Origin: Erythrocercus mccallii
Lineage: Eukaryota; Chordata; Aves; Passeriformes; Dicruridae
Reading direction: 5' to 3'
Assembly (NCBI GenBank): GCA_013397435.1
Contig: VZRG01001633.1
Location: forward strand, 43,177 to 107,176
Length of the DNA stretch: 64,000 nt
This document shows, piece after piece, positions 39,950 through 54,100 of the stretch. The stretch's first letter is position 1. Every line of letters begins with the position of its first letter. The translations under genes were made by a program, and so were the position numbers. Below the pieces are notes generated by a model. The model did no database searches. It was given only the letters and a program-made list of their open reading frames with translations, and was not told where the DNA came from.

Positions 39950-40560
39950 ACATTACAGGGGCGAGCCCGAGAGGCGGAAAATGCAGGGGCCCCGCACCTC
40001 CTCTCCCGGGGAGTGAACTCCAGCCATCTTCCCTCCTTCCCAACTCTTTTGGCGGGAGACAGTGGCAGGGAAAGGCGGGAAATGAAAAGAATAAAAAAAA
40101 AAAAAAGAAAAAAGCAATAAGAAGACAAAAAAAAAAAAGGCGAAGCCAAGCAAGTTGGGCAGAGTCAGCGGTGCCGGCCGTGCGCGGCAGCCGCCGGGCG
40201 CTGCTGGGGCTCGGCTGCCAACAAAGGGCCCCTCACTCCGCCGCCGGCCTCCATGACATCAGGCTTCCAGCAACGCCCTCGCTCCTTAACCTCCTCCTGC
40301 CTGCGCCTCTCCCAGCGCCGCCCAGGCCGAGGGGAAAACCCACAGGTTTAGGAAAGCGGAGGAAAGGAGGGATGCAGCGCTCCGTGTGCCGCCCGGAGCC
40401 GCGGGCGCTCGGCAAAGGCTGCGGAGCGCATTTCCCGGCCCGTGCAGGGGCTGCTCAAACACCGCGGGGCAGCGGGCAGAGGCAGCCCCAGGGCGATGCC
40501 CATCAGTAACCCGGCACAGAAACGGCGGGGGAGCTGCAGCTCCTGCCCGGGGATGCTGTC
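39930..40560 (-). promoter_or_regulatory. ABL1: CpG-rich promoter of ABL1 exon 1a
   Basis: CpG density rises sharply here compared with both flanks (for example 40165-40250 and 40380-40460). The segment lies immediately 5' of exon 1a and has no TATA box. A perfect E2F-type TTTCCCGCC lies at 40074-40082 on the minus strand, a second CCCGCC near 40051-40057, and a YY1-like AAGATGGC at about 40023-40030. An A-rich block on the plus strand interrupts it at 40090-40138. Confidence 0.75.
40090..40138 (+). repeat. A-rich tract inside the ABL1 promoter
   Basis: Runs of 14 and 12 adenines flank AGAAAAAAGCAATAAGAAGAC. In the ABL1 sense this is a T-rich tract within an otherwise CpG-rich promoter. No retroelement body is attached. 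Confidence 0.8.
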
Positions 40561-41397
40561 TTAGCATCTCTGCGCTAATTACAGGCACAGGGATTCAGGT
40601 TTCGGCTAATGCGGTTACTGCTGCTCCTCTGGCACAAAGGGCACAAAAGTTTTCACTCTCCCACTACCTAGTATTCTTTTCCCTTGCAAACTGTGCCCTT
40701 TCCCTTCACGTTTCTCAAGACTACACTCCAATTAATGCTCTCTGCTTACGCGTTTTTTTAATAGATTGTTTTCTGGCATTATTGTGTGTGTCCCATCATT
40801 TTTGTTATAGATACATTATCTATCTACCTACCTATGTCTCTCTCTAAAGGAGATAGCAATTTGGTTATGTATACAACTGCATTATTTCCACTCAAAAATG
40901 CCCTTTCACCAAAGCATGGGGTGCTTTTGCTGCTTGGAGCAAGAGGTGCTCAAAGGTGCAGAGTTCATTAGGGGTGCAAACCACAGAGCTTGGGGAAAAT
41001 GGCCTGGGAAGCTGATCCAGCACAAACCACGCCACAATGTGTGGAGCCCTCGGTGTGTCACACACAGAGTCAACAGAGCAGCATAGCTTCATTTTTGTCC
41101 CTGAAAACTTGCCTTCACATCTGACAGTTTATTTTGGCAAGGTTTCTGACTAGTGCTTGTGCTCTTTTGCCCTGCAACGTTTTCAAACATTGAATACTTT
41201 AGGGGAAACTCTGCATGCTTCCAGCATCTGAGGTCTGTGCCTCCGAAACAGCAAACATTGCTCAGACTCTTTAAACATTATTTTACAGCATCACTTTGCC
41301 TCAGTCTTCTGATCCATGGGGTGAAAACATGAAAGACAGCTGGGAAAAAAATCCTTGATCTCTCAACCCATACTGAACTGCAATAAGAGCATTTGCC

Positions 41398-41414
41398 TTT
41401 TTTTTTTTTTTTTT
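41398..41414 (+). repeat. Poly(T) run of 17
   Basis: An uninterrupted thymine run. No attached element was recognised. Confidence 0.9.
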
Positions 41415-41782
41415 AAATACCACAAGTCACATTTCTAGCAAAGAAATATCAGTAAGGACAGCATGATGTTCAAAGTGCTTTCACCTTTTTCTCAGAAAAC
41501 ATGAACATGGATATTCCCATTTAATACACCAGAAAGAGAACTCCAACATTTCCTCAATTCAAACAGTTCAGCAAAGAGCTGAGGCTCCCATCACCACTCC
41601 TGGCAGCCTGCATGGCCACTGGGAAAACAACAACACAGTTCTCCCTACTCTACCCCATCCTCCCTCCACTTCTGGAGAATTTTTATTTTATAGAAGCACC
41701 AGAGTTTTAAGAGAAACCAATACCTATCTACTTGTTCCTTGCCTGCCTAACAGGGAACTTGTATGCAACTGCACTGGGAGAG

Positions 41783-41812
41783 AAAAAAAAAAAAAAAACA
41801 GGAAAAAAAAAA
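41783..41812 (+). repeat. A-rich low-complexity tract
   Basis: Two adenine runs, of 16 and 10 bases, are separated by CAGG. No attached element was recognised. Confidence 0.85.
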
Positions 41813-42446
41813 GAGGAGTTAAACACAGATTTGGAGGAGAAAGGTTACATAAATCACAGGAGGAGCTCAGTCCTCACATGTTTCAGCCCAGTGTCATGTT
41901 TAGGGAATTGGGATGAAATGAGGTTTTAAGAGCAGACCAAGCACCCTGCACGCAACTTCTTTTCTATGGGACGAGCATCCCCATCCCTCTCCCGCTTTTC
42001 CTGCAGCTGTAGGAACACAGAATCCCCAAAGCATTCCCCACAGTACAAAGGCTGCCCCCCATGAGCACCACCCAGCCATTACAATTAAGGTTAATACAAT
42101 GAGTGCCAGCAGAATTAATGCGGATTACATTTCTGATGAACTCCTGGGGTTCTTATTCCTGAAGAAGAATGCCTCATCTCAAATTAAATTAACCCGCTTG
42201 CAGAAGAACCTCACCGTAGGAGAAACGCATCCACTTGGGGAGTTAAACACAAAGAACTATCCGGGGTAACTTCCTCTGTAGATAAACAAATTAATTCCCT
42301 TTATGCTTCCAGGCAGACACGCTTGTGTGGTCCCTGTGCTACAAACATCATCCTTCAACGTTTCCTCTTTTGTGTCATGGCAAACTGGGCTGTAAATACT
42401 TTGAGCAAATACCCTCTGCCATTCCTGAATGCCATGAAATTAACTT

Positions 42447-42532
42447 GTGATAACAGAAATAAAAGAAAACTTGTAACAAAAAAAGAAAACAGAAAAAAAA
42501 CCAGAAAAAAACTTGTAACAGAAATAAAAGCT
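42447..42532 (+). repeat. A-rich imperfect duplication
   Basis: AACAGAAATAAAAG occurs at both ends of this stretch and AACTTGTAACA occurs twice within it, separated by A-rich filler. It looks like local slippage duplication. Confidence 0.65.
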
Positions 42533-45500
42533 AATGGTAGTGTCACACAACCTCTGCCACTCTTACTGCTGTCAGCTATTAATCCCTCTCACATTTGTTT
42601 GTCATCTTAGAACAAGATCAGTCATGAAATGTGTGCAGATTTCTGGACTACAGTGACTGATGCAACTTTCAACTCAAGCTCTCTGCTGCAGAATGGCAAA
42701 ACAATTTGGTAGGAGCAGGCTCAGAAGGGCTCCAGTTCCAGCTCTTGCTCTGAGGGAGGCTATCTCCCTACATCAGGATTTTCCAGGCTCTATGCAGCTA
42801 AACTTTAACCCAGTCTGCTGGGCAGTTAAACACTTTTTATCCTCTCATACCTACCCAGCTTTGCCTTGTTGCAAGTTTTAAGTGTTGCTTCTCCTCCTTT
42901 TGCTGTGCACCTCTAAGAAGAGCCTTTCCAGCCACCAGTTGGGTGGTTATGAAAGCTCTGGGACCCCTTCCATCCCATCTCTCCCTCGGCCCCAGGGGGC
43001 AGCGCTGGCTCCAGCCCCCGCCAGGCTCCCTCCAGGGTCTCGGCATCTGCTACAGGGGAAGGAGCTCCAGATGTGGCTTCACAAGAGCCAAAAAGAGGGA
43101 AATAATCACTTCCCTCGACCTGCTGGCTCTGCGCTCATTAATGCAATCCAGTATCCATTAGCCTTTATTGTTCATGCTCCTACAAGAGCATAAACCTATT
43201 TAGCCAACGGCCTTTGTTTGAGCTGCTTCTAGCAGACAGATATTTATTCTTTAGGTTCTTAATGCTACCCAGAATTTGAGGACAGATTTTTATCCAAAAG
43301 AGAATGATCACACACATATGACAGCAGCAGTGAAAGGACTGACTCCATGAACAGAAAGTGAGTTTTGGCATGATCTCACATGTTAGCAGCTGGAGTAAAT
43401 TTTGTTGCGATACCGTTAAAAACTGCTTGAGTGTTTGTCACCCATTTAAAATCTGAGCTTAATTTCGTTTTAAAGTCCTCTTCTGAAACATGGAAAGTTA
43501 ACAGAGTTTCGAGTCCCAAAGTCTGGGCATTTTTTGATAGGCACATTCAGCTGATTTGGGATGGAAAAAGTCACTTGAAACAGCAGTATCACAAACTAGT
43601 GGTTAAAGCAAACGAGTAATGAAGCCTGCCACAAAAAGAGCAAATTCTTGTTTACAGTTAAGGTTACCTATGCCTTATCTTCTATAAATGCATCAGAGAA
43701 TTTCCCCACGTGTGATAAAGACTAATTCAGTGCCAGCTGTAAAACGGGGTTTTTGTCTCTGGAGCAACAAAAGGTGAGAATCATGTAATTTATGAGATGC
43801 ATTTTTCTTAGTGAGTGGTAAGATTACATGTTATTTAGGGCATTCATAGATCATTGTCTTTAGGATTAAAAATACATCCATGCCACAGAACACTCCTGTG
43901 CTACACAGCGCTCTTCTGATGGCATTTTTCACATAGTGGAATAACACATCTTAACACCATTACCTGACAAAAAAATGTGTGTGTATGTGTTTATGCAAAT
44001 AATCTAAGAAGCCTATGTTGAAATCCATGAATGACCACAGCATGTGCTACAGATGCAGCTGTAACAAAGCTGGGCTTTGATCCGACAGCAAATGCAGCAT
44101 TCCCTGTTTTCCTGGGGGTTAGTCCTGCTTTATCTGACAGGTTCCAGTTTTCCTTTGGATTTTCAAATCCTCCACCATCAAACATCATCCACTCTAAGAC
44201 ACAAAGTGCCAAACGTTTGGGAAGACAGTGCCCTCTATCAGATAGAGAGGAGTGGCAGCTTTCAAATGCTGGCTACTCTACCTTCTTGGCACGTGCAGCA
44301 CAAAAGCTCTGGTGGACTCTTGCAGAGCTGTTTGCAGTGAATACAACTTCAGTGAGTCGAGCGTGTTGAGTCATGGGAGCTTTTTTATGGTAGAGAAATT
44401 CCCTCTGCCAAAGAAAGCACAGCAGAAGGTGAGCCCAAGGTTGGCAGGGTTAGAGGTGAGTGCACATCCCACACCCAGCCAGTTAAAAGCCACCTCAGAT
44501 TTAAACAACTGTCTCCTGAGTCAATCACCTCAGTCTGAAGTGATTGTTCAGACACCTTGTAGCTACTCCAAAGGACAAGTGAGAACAAGTCTTCCATGAT
44601 ACTCCAAGGTTCTTCACTTCCTTGGCTATGACAGCACTACACAAGAAGGCAATGACATTTGGGATTTCTTTGTAATATCTACCAGGTAACAAGGAAAGGG
44701 TGAGAAAAGTCCTTGGTGATGTTTTCACACGGAAAGTGCTCTACATCAGTCTGGTAAAATCTCCAAGTGTGTTCACACACTGCAGGAGAAAGCCCAAGCA
44801 ACCAGGATACTGAGAGATCTACAGCTACCACTTATTTGGTGAGCTGTAGGAATCCATAACCACTGGCATTAGGAATGCACACCCAGATAAACAGGGCTGG
44901 AGTGGTTTTACCACTCTGCCTGGATGAACCTTTGTGCCAGACGTGTGTGTAAATGCCAGCCTTTCTCCACCACTGCCCTAACTCGGAACCACTCCACCAG
45001 TGCTGCCAGTGTCTCTCTTCCAGCTTTTTAAGTAGAAACCTCTGTCTCTCCTTTTCCAATTCACACACAAAGCATTTTTAGAGACCACTGTTCTACCTTC
45101 CTGTTTAAACTCTTCTCAAGATCCAGCTGACATGTTTACAACAGCTAGTTAAAACAGCATGCTAAAAACAAAAGCCTCTTGCTACCACTCTGACCATTCT
45201 ACAATAGGTATTATTGTAAATAAAATTAAAAACCCCACACATGAATTTGAACAAAGGCAAGTTAGCACCTGAGGGCAAAAAGTGTTTTTCTTCCTTCAGT
45301 CACCATCCACCACAGCTGGAATAGCCCTGCAAGAGCACAGAGAGGTATCTGCACTTAGAGGGAGATATTAAACACTTCTGGTACTTGGACTTAACTAAGT
45401 CCCATTCTCATCAGTAGAAACTTAAAAAAACCAAAAAAAGCCAGGTTACAAAAAGTCCACTGTACACATCAACGGAAAAGCCAAGGATTTTGCAATAAAG

Positions 45501-48141
45501 CATGTGCATTTGTTGGTTTTTCTCCTTGATTTAACAGATGTTTGTTATTTGCAATTTTCATGAGTGAAGGAGGTGGCTGGGAAGTGGTGGGATTTCAGAG
45601 ATGGAATGTTCAACTATTTGAAATTCCTTTCAAGCAACAGAACAGAATTCTTATTTTTTTAAGGTAGTAACAAGGCAGAAGGTACTACTAAATTCTTTCA
45701 GTGGTGTTATGTCTTTACAAACTATTAAATTCCTGCAATGGTGATCATGAGTATTCACTGTACTCATGTAAAAACACAAGATGGGTCACCAGCTCCGCAG
45801 GGAATTGCTTGGAGTATCAGCATTTGAAGCCTGCAAGGTTAAATTCAAGTCCAAAGGGGCTCATCACCCATCACTGAAAACGTCTTGGGCCTCTTCCACT
45901 GAATGCTTTTTGAAACATCTGCAGGCAAAGAAAAAAAAAGAAGCTTCTTGCACTTTTCAGCTCTGAAAAAAAAAAAGCAGCGTACCTTAAAGACACAAAA
46001 ATCGCATAAATTCCTCCTGACTGTTAGTGACTGAACTTCCATTCTCCAGGCAGTTTATTAAGGTTGTGAAAGAGGGAGCAGTGACTGGAAGTTCCTGTGT
46101 ATTAGGTAGAATTCCAGCAGTTTAGGGATCCTGCTGAAGTTCAGTATTTTCTGCCAGCCTAGGGAAGGGAGGAATCACAGAGAGCCAGGACACAATCAGA
46201 AAACATACAAGCTTGGAAAGGATCAGCAAACAAATTTTAGAGAAACATCTTTGCCAAATACTGACTCAGATCTTGAGTGGGAGCATTTCCGTTATTTCTT
46301 TTAAATGAAAAGGCAAGGAAATGCAGATGAAAAAGTAAAGGTAGGAGAGGAGGTTAAAACGGGGAGCTCAGAGCTGATGACTTTGTGGGTTTTTCTTGTC
46401 TAAGTCCGAGCACAACCGCAGGAAGAGCCAGAGGGACCGCTGAACAGGGGTTAGTCCTGGCAGTAACTAAGTGGTTAATTTCTTCCATTCAAGAGCTGAA
46501 AAATCTGCCAAAGCAGAAGAGCAGGCCTCGGAGATCAAATTACACATGAGGAGGGGGTGGAAGAAGAAAAGAAAACAAGCATTACTGAACCAGTGCCGCA
46601 TGAGACCCAGCGGGGATTAGGAGGAACATGGAGGAGGAGAGGTTTATCCAGGGCTGGCTGTAAACACACGCCTGATCCCTGCCTGCATCTCGCCATTCCC
46701 ACTGCGGGAACACCGGCCTGTGCTGAGCCCCTGAGCCAGTGTGGAAACCCTCCTGTGCATCGGCTGCGGAATCCCAGTGATGGCACCAGCTGAACTCCTT
46801 TCTCCCGCTGGCTCTCCCCGCCCAGGCAAAGTGGTTGTGCTGCATTTGCTCTCCCAGCTCTGGGCTGGGGCACGGATCTATGGAAGTGTCCTGCTGCTGC
46901 CACAGGTGTGGGAATCACCAAAGGACCTGAAAAGCAAATGGATAAAAGCCACGCAGAGCGACTAAAGATGCACAAATAAACAAATAATCCATCAGACCCA
47001 GGAGCAATTCAACCCCTTTGCCTCGAAGTTGATCACACAAAGGAGGTCTCGCAGCAGCATCAACATTTTCACAGCAGTTCCAGGGCAGGTGAGGGTTCCC
47101 TTCCCAGCCACAAATCATTTCTGTACTCACCTAAGCCTTTTCAGCACTGAATTCAGCAAAGATTATCCTAATTTACAAAAATGCAGACAATTTCAAGTAA
47201 CACGCACACAGCCACAAGAGAATAGGATAAATTCGATTGCAGAGATCATTTTTCTCTAGGGATCTAATCCTAGACAGTTAGTGCCTTTGAACACTATCAC
47301 TATCAATGGGCAGAAACCTTTACAACATACCGATATTTTGACACTGCAATGAGTGTGCTTTTTTCTCTTGTTTTAAATTCAATTTTTTAAAAACCAAGGG
47401 AAAAAAACCTCAAAAACCCAACCCAAATCCCTAAACTCCAGTGCCTTCTGCTCAGGAATTCCAGACGTCACTAATACATCCACAGGGGAATACGTATTAT
47501 TTTGAGAAAGTAGTAGAAGCCCTTTGTAACTATAGAAATAAAAAAGCATCCATATAAGCATAAAACCCACTATATAAAGCCATCTACAGTCACTTGATTT
47601 GAATTACTCTACTTATCCACCCTCAGGACCTACTCTCAGCCTCCCTCAGATGTGCAGGTAAGTGCCTGGTGCTCCATAGCACTAATTGCTTATTATTCCC
47701 AGTGTAAGAAAGTAAATATATGCTCCCAGAAAGGAAAAGCTTCCAGTTAATTAGAACTGCCTGCAGCAATGGTTCCCTCCAAACAGTTCAGCATTTCATT
47801 TTGTTGTCAGGACACAATATAAGAAGTTTTGAGAGTCCTGCTGGGACTGTGACGTAAAGGCAGGACCAGTATTTTTTCCTGTGAAGGCTGGGGCCGACAG
47901 GAAGAAACTTCAGACAGAAATAAGCTACTTCACCATGAGGAATAGCAAAAGCAAAATGTATATATACACCTCTGTCCTGGTCCAACTGGAGCAGGGAGGC
48001 AGGAAAAGGATCTCTAATTTACTCATGCACTGCTGAGCATAGGCGGATGCAGTTCAAGTACTAAACTCCCACAAAGGTTGAACACTCTTTTCCAATTCCT
48101 AAACAAAAAAAAACACACTGAAAGAAGCATTTTAATTTGGA

Positions 48142-48156
48142 TTTTTTTTTTTTTTT
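48142..48156 (+). repeat. Poly(T) run of 15
   Basis: An uninterrupted thymine run. No attached element was recognised. Confidence 0.9.
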
Positions 48157-51100
48157 GGAAAAGCTAGGGAACATTCTCCCTAGATTGTACCATTAAGACA
48201 AAGCAAAAAACCTGATGCTGCACTCATAAGAGGAAAACATTATTAAGCTAAGCTCTTTCAGGATGAGGTTTTTTGTATGCTTAATCATACATGCCATATC
48301 TGAATATAGATTTAGAAAATGGCACAAGACTGTGCAATTCCTCTGCATGTTTTCTGCCTTTCCAGGCAGAAAGTGGAAAGATAAAGGAAGGAGTAAAAAA
48401 GAAATCAGTGCTACTGATTTCCAGTAACCCCAAAAGTTCCTCTCTATTCACTGCCTCTTTACCTGCCCATCATTAATCAGAGCCATTCCCAGAGTAGATA
48501 TGTTACATGTGGTCTTGAGGTTTCCAGCTGATTCTGTCTGCCCACATACCAGACAGAAAATAGGGAGAAGTGCCAAGTATCAAGGAATAACAACGACTGG
48601 CACCCTCCAAGCCACCCCACCCTCCTCCAAAGGCTGAGCTAGACACTTCTTTCATGTCAGGCTCAGCTGAGTCACTTCACTGTTCAGGGAGAGAAGAGGA
48701 CCTTGATGATGTGTGCAAATATTTAAACTAACAAACACAAAACTAAAATACCTGTGACTGCTCTGAAAACTTGCACAATGGAGCAGCAGGGCAGGAAGCA
48801 GGAAAGTGCCCAGACAAACACTGAGATGAGTTGGGAAGAAATCCTGCTGACACAGAGTGAGTGAGGGTCTTCAACCAGTTAACCCCAAGTAAACACAGTG
48901 TGCCTGGCTCCCACCTTTCCCATCTTCTCCCTCTTGCTGGCACTGGTGCTCACACAACCATGTGGTGACCCAGTTCAAGAATGTGAAGAGTCTCGTCAGT
49001 GTATGTTCACACAAATAACAGTGCTGGCACCATGAGGGGGCCAGCAAAGCTGTTGCTTAATTCGAAATACTGAGTAAACCATCTGTATTGACAAGTTGTA
49101 CAAACAGCTTAATCTTACCAACCTTTCCTACTGAGAGAGCTACAAACAAATCCCAAAGAAATACATGTGAATACAGAACTGGACCAGCTATAGATGGACT
49201 TCATCAATCATTCAGAGACCCTCAAATAGACCACAGTTATTCCGTGCTGGGAGACGTGCTTCCACCTGAAATGGAAGTACTTCATCCAGCCTCGAGTAAC
49301 TGGCTGCACTCCAGTCTGGATCTAGGGAATGTAATGCCTCAAATTCCTAGAGAGCTGACAGATACCCAGATATGCAGCAGTGCTGCAATAGAGACAACAG
49401 TACCAGAAAACACAGCTTGGTGAGAAACCTTCCGGAGTACGAAGTTCCTCTGCTGTTCCACTCTAAGCCTCTCCTGATTCTGGGGTTGTTTCACAAAGTT
49501 CCAGACAGAAGATACCACAACTCTGTAATTTAACTTTCAGCTTTTCCTATTTCTCATTGATTGCCAGTCCATACTGAGGTCTCAAGCCAGCGATATGCAA
49601 GCTCCTCTGCCTGCCCAGCCAAGTTAGAGATGTTACATTGAATTACTACAAGAATAAAGACCAAAAAATAGTGAACAAACAAAAGCAGCCTGGAACATTG
49701 GAGAAGGAAGGCTCTGGCTGACATCAGGTGGGAATATCCAGAGCAAAAGTCAACGAACTGGTTTTTGTTAGGCCACACATCCTGATTTCTTCCCTTCCTT
49801 GTTTCAGCTCAGTCTTTGCAAGTCCACATGACCAGAGGATTTTCGGATGGTGAAAGAGCTGCTGTGTTCTCCTAATCCCTCCATCCCACACGTACAGCAG
49901 TCAGGGTGCCAGGAGAATTTATTTTAAAATTAATCTTAAAGTAGAGGAACATTCATAGAAAGAATCGGGACTAGAAATCTTCAGCAGCCCTGGAGTCAAG
50001 GGGGATGAAGCAAAGGCATTTCATGGACAATAGAGGATATTAAGGAGGTGACACAGAAGGATTTTAAGCCATGTAACACACCATTCATAAAATGGAAAAA
50101 CCTCAGAGACCATGTGATCTCTCATTTTTTAATTCTACCTGAAGTGTTTATAAAGGTCACTGGGAGGATTAGCAGGTTATTGTTTTGGAAAGACACGTTG
50201 ATAGCTTGGGTCACTTTTGCTTACACTGTCAATCCCTCAACCAAGGCCTGGATTTTATGAAAAAAATAATTTTAGGAAAAATAAAGAAATAAAATAAGGG
50301 AAATTTAACTATTCTACTTCAGCATATGAACAGACATGCCATAATTTTATTTCCAACCCTTCTTTAGATTTCTCCAATCACTGTGGATAAACAATTACCT
50401 GACTTGGCATCTCCATTTTTTTTTTCCAAATGTAACTACTACAAACCTTCATGCTAGAGATCAGGTCCCAGCCTCGGGACCCACTGCTAGAAGGTACTAC
50501 ACGAACGTGAAACATTCAATAACACACCCAACACGCCAACTTCCAGCTTAGAAACCACACTTCTCATGTACTTCAAGGGCACTCACATTCTTTCCATCAA
50601 CTGGGGCTGCCTCTCGTGGCTGTGGCACAGGGCAGGATTTTAAGACTCCTGACGCTGAATTTGAGGGAGGCTTTTCACAGCTCACTCAGGGTGTGCTCAG
50701 TACCACCAACACACCCTGCACCACCTGTGAAATGTCTGCACATGCAGAAATTCTAACAGACGTGAAAAGGAGATAGTTCCGAGTACAACAGACAATTTTT
50801 CCTCCCCTTGCAGAGAAACACTTTGCTTGCATCCAAGAGAAAGGAGGTTTTTGTGTGATGGAGCACCAAGAAGCCTATCCTAGGAGCGAAACCAGGTATC
50901 CCAGATGAAAAGCTGTCCCACAGAAATGTGCTGGGACTCCCTGGGGTCTCTTAGCACAGACAGAGGAATAACAGAAGCACAGGGAGCTCCACAGCCTGAG
51001 GACAAAAGTACTCCAAACCACTTCAGTCTTGAAAGGCTGAGGAGGCAACATTGTATTAATTGGAAAATACAAAAGCTTCCACAAATGCCTGTGAACACTG

Positions 51101-54100
51101 ATTACTGCCCTTTTCTGAATCCACTCTCTTCAAGCTTCTTATAATATCATAAGAAAAAGCAAACATGAACAGCAATGAGGAACAGCCTATTCTGAAACCA
51201 CTTCCAGGAACACAGATTGTTTAAACAAAATACATTAAGTGAAACCATCTGTATTAAGGGTCAAACGCCATCTGAGGCTGAATGTGCAGAAATAGCCATT
51301 TTACAAAATTTGGGCAATTATCCCTTTGTTGTTTTTGTTTTTAACATGAATAATCAGTGTGTTGGAGGTGTTACCAAGGGGGCAAAGCTTGAGGATGGAA
51401 TTTAACTCCGCAGCTCCCAAGCTGACGGTGCCAAGAAAATATTCCTGTTAATTTTGGTGCTACCCTCTGCCAGCAGGCTGGGAGGAAGGTTTGCTCAATC
51501 CCATGCACAGAGCATCCTCTCCCCAAGCAGTGAGGGGTCCAGGGTGGGGGTCTGGCCTTGGATTGCTCTCCACAGGAGGGTCCTCGTCCTGCTGCCAGAC
51601 AGTCATTTGATCTGAATCACAAGGGATGCTGCTTTCACAAGACTTGCTGGCAAAACAGAGGTGACAGAAGAGGCTCAGAGAAGGAAAAAAAAAAAGGCAG
51701 TTTAAAGCTGCAGAGCCATGAAATATGTGTTTTAAGTCATTTCAGCATGGAGCACTAATGCTGGAACTCAGGGGGATTCAAAGATGGTTGACCATTGCTA
51801 AGGATGAATACTAAGCTAAAATATTTGACATTTATGTGAAGCCTATAAATGGGCATCTTGTATGAGACTGACACATTGTACTGTTTCAAATATATGTTGA
51901 TCCTTTCCCACCCTAAATCCATCCAACTTATCTGAAACTTAACTTTAATCAGAGCAGCAGGGGAACCTCAGTGCCTCAAAGCAAAGGGAGCAGAGCACAT
52001 CTTGGACACTAAGCCCCTCAAGTATTTAATATAAAGTGTGAACTGGTATCACTATACAAAGGGGTAAAGTGCCATGGAGGGAAATCTGCCCTCCAAGATC
52101 CTGCTCATTGCAACAACTATATCTGAGTATGGTCTTAGTCACCTGCTGTGGATTTGGTAACATCCAATTAACTGCAGAAATATTTCCGTATTCATCACTA
52201 GTGAAGTCAGACTGCAATCAAATGTTGCAGCTGCAGAGGCTAAAGCTCATTAATCATTTTTTTCTGGAAACCAAGAAGGATGATGATGGAAGGGAAAACT
52301 ACAGTTCATTTGTTTTCAACAAAACTGCCAGCAAGAAGGCCAAAAGAATACCAATTTCTAATTTTTTAAAAATTAATATTTACATGTTAACGTGTTAATG
52401 CCTGTCATCTCTTTAGGTGGACAAGTATTTAACGGATCCAACATAAATGTATATGCCAGTTATCAGAAGGCAAACTGCACAGTTATGATGTAATGAAATA
52501 GCTTTGCTTTATGGGAATGAGGTCACAGGTTTGAAATATGGCCCTAGGTGTAAAAAAAAATAGATTTTTCACAGAAGCCACAAAACTGTAATGCAATTAC
52601 TTGTCTAAGTCTAAAATTTTATAGAAATTTAAATTCAACTCTAAAGATATAAATGAGTCATCAATTTGCATTAGGATGGCTGGGGACCATATCACTCTTC
52701 AATCAACATGAACTAATGAAGCTTTCCTGATCTGAATAAAACAGCTAAACTGTAGTGCTGAGGTGCATACACATCACAGTCACAAAATGCTTTTATGTTC
52801 TTGATAATAAAGTATCAGAATAGCTCTGAGGGAGCCCAGGGACTGAGTTGCCCCTGCTCGAAAAAACCCAAATGAATGGGAAAAGCCAGGTTTTCTCATT
52901 TTTTTCATTCTTGGCTCTCCAGAAACTCATTCTTTTATTTACAGAAAAGTCACTCTGGAGGTTCATCTTACCTGTAAAGGGCCAGCTTGTTTTGATGCCT
53001 CCTACCCTGCCCTGCTTAGATAAACCAATATTCAGCACCTCAAGTCACTGTCCCCTCAGGGAAAGAGCCTACCTGGAGGGGAGATTTTTCAGGATTTTTT
53101 GCTGTGTTCTACTACATCTGCTGGGAGGAAGAGCCTCGTTCTGCTGGTCTGGCAAATGAGGAAAACGGGCTCTCAGTGTGAAGCAGAACCAACAGAAAAT
53201 ACATAAGCACAAGACGCTGTCTTTGACTTCACTGCTAGGCCACTTTCCCTCTTTCTTTATAATTTTTTCCTCCAGAAACAGACCATAAAGATGAATTCAT
53301 CTGTGGGTTTGAGGCACCCAAACACTACAGTGGTTCACACCCCTGAAAGCTTTCGAATAAACCAACCAACACACCAACAGTATCAGGACAGACCTTGGCT
53401 ATTTCATCTACGGCAGGAACAAAAAGCATTTTAAGGCGAGTACACCTCATCTCTGAAATGTCCTGCTGTGGATCACTGCTGGGTTTGGAGGAAGGAGGGA
53501 TCCCATACCCGCTTTGTCTAGCTGTGGGTGGACACAAAGAGAAAGCAGCGTGCACTGACAGCAAACCTCCCCCGTGGTGGTGGCACGTCCTTACAAACCA
53601 CACTGGGTTCCGTGACAGGACCTGAGCCATCTCCTGGGCCAGATGAGCTGGGCCAAGAGCAATCCCAACACAGCTGCACTGCAGCAACACACAGCTCGTA
53701 ATGCTGTGGAAACCATCCCAAAGCTGAAGGTGGTTGAAAACGTTAAGGAAAAGGAGGAGTGGGGGCCAAACCAAGAGGCTGCCCCCACCTTCCTTCCTGA
53801 CCATCCCCATAAGTTATTCATTAACATACCAAAATACACATATCAATGAAGAATTCATGGAGATTCCCTGAATACCAAATTACTGAGTATAATGACAAGG
53901 AGAACTTGCTTAACACCCTCTTCCAGTCCCACACCCTGTCCCGGGTGGATCACTCATGAAGCTCCACTTGTACTTTACAGCAGCAAAGTCCTTCCTGAAC
54001 CCATTCCTCACCAACGCCTCCGATGAGTGCAGAGCATCTCTAAACAGAGCAGCAGCCACAAATGCTGTATCTTTAAATCCATCCCCATTTCATTTTCCAA

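Larger units (their letters stand above)
39726..40030 (-). other. ABL1: ABL1 exon 1a 5' UTR (extent approximate)
   Basis: The leader contains, reading in the ABL1 sense, an ATG-led 73-codon upstream frame, about five 25-nt tandem units, and a G-rich run (39760-39780) just before the start codon. The upstream limit is a guess: it is placed at a YY1-like AAGATGGC (about 40023-40030), a common initiator in such promoters. There is no TATA box. Confidence 0.45.
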
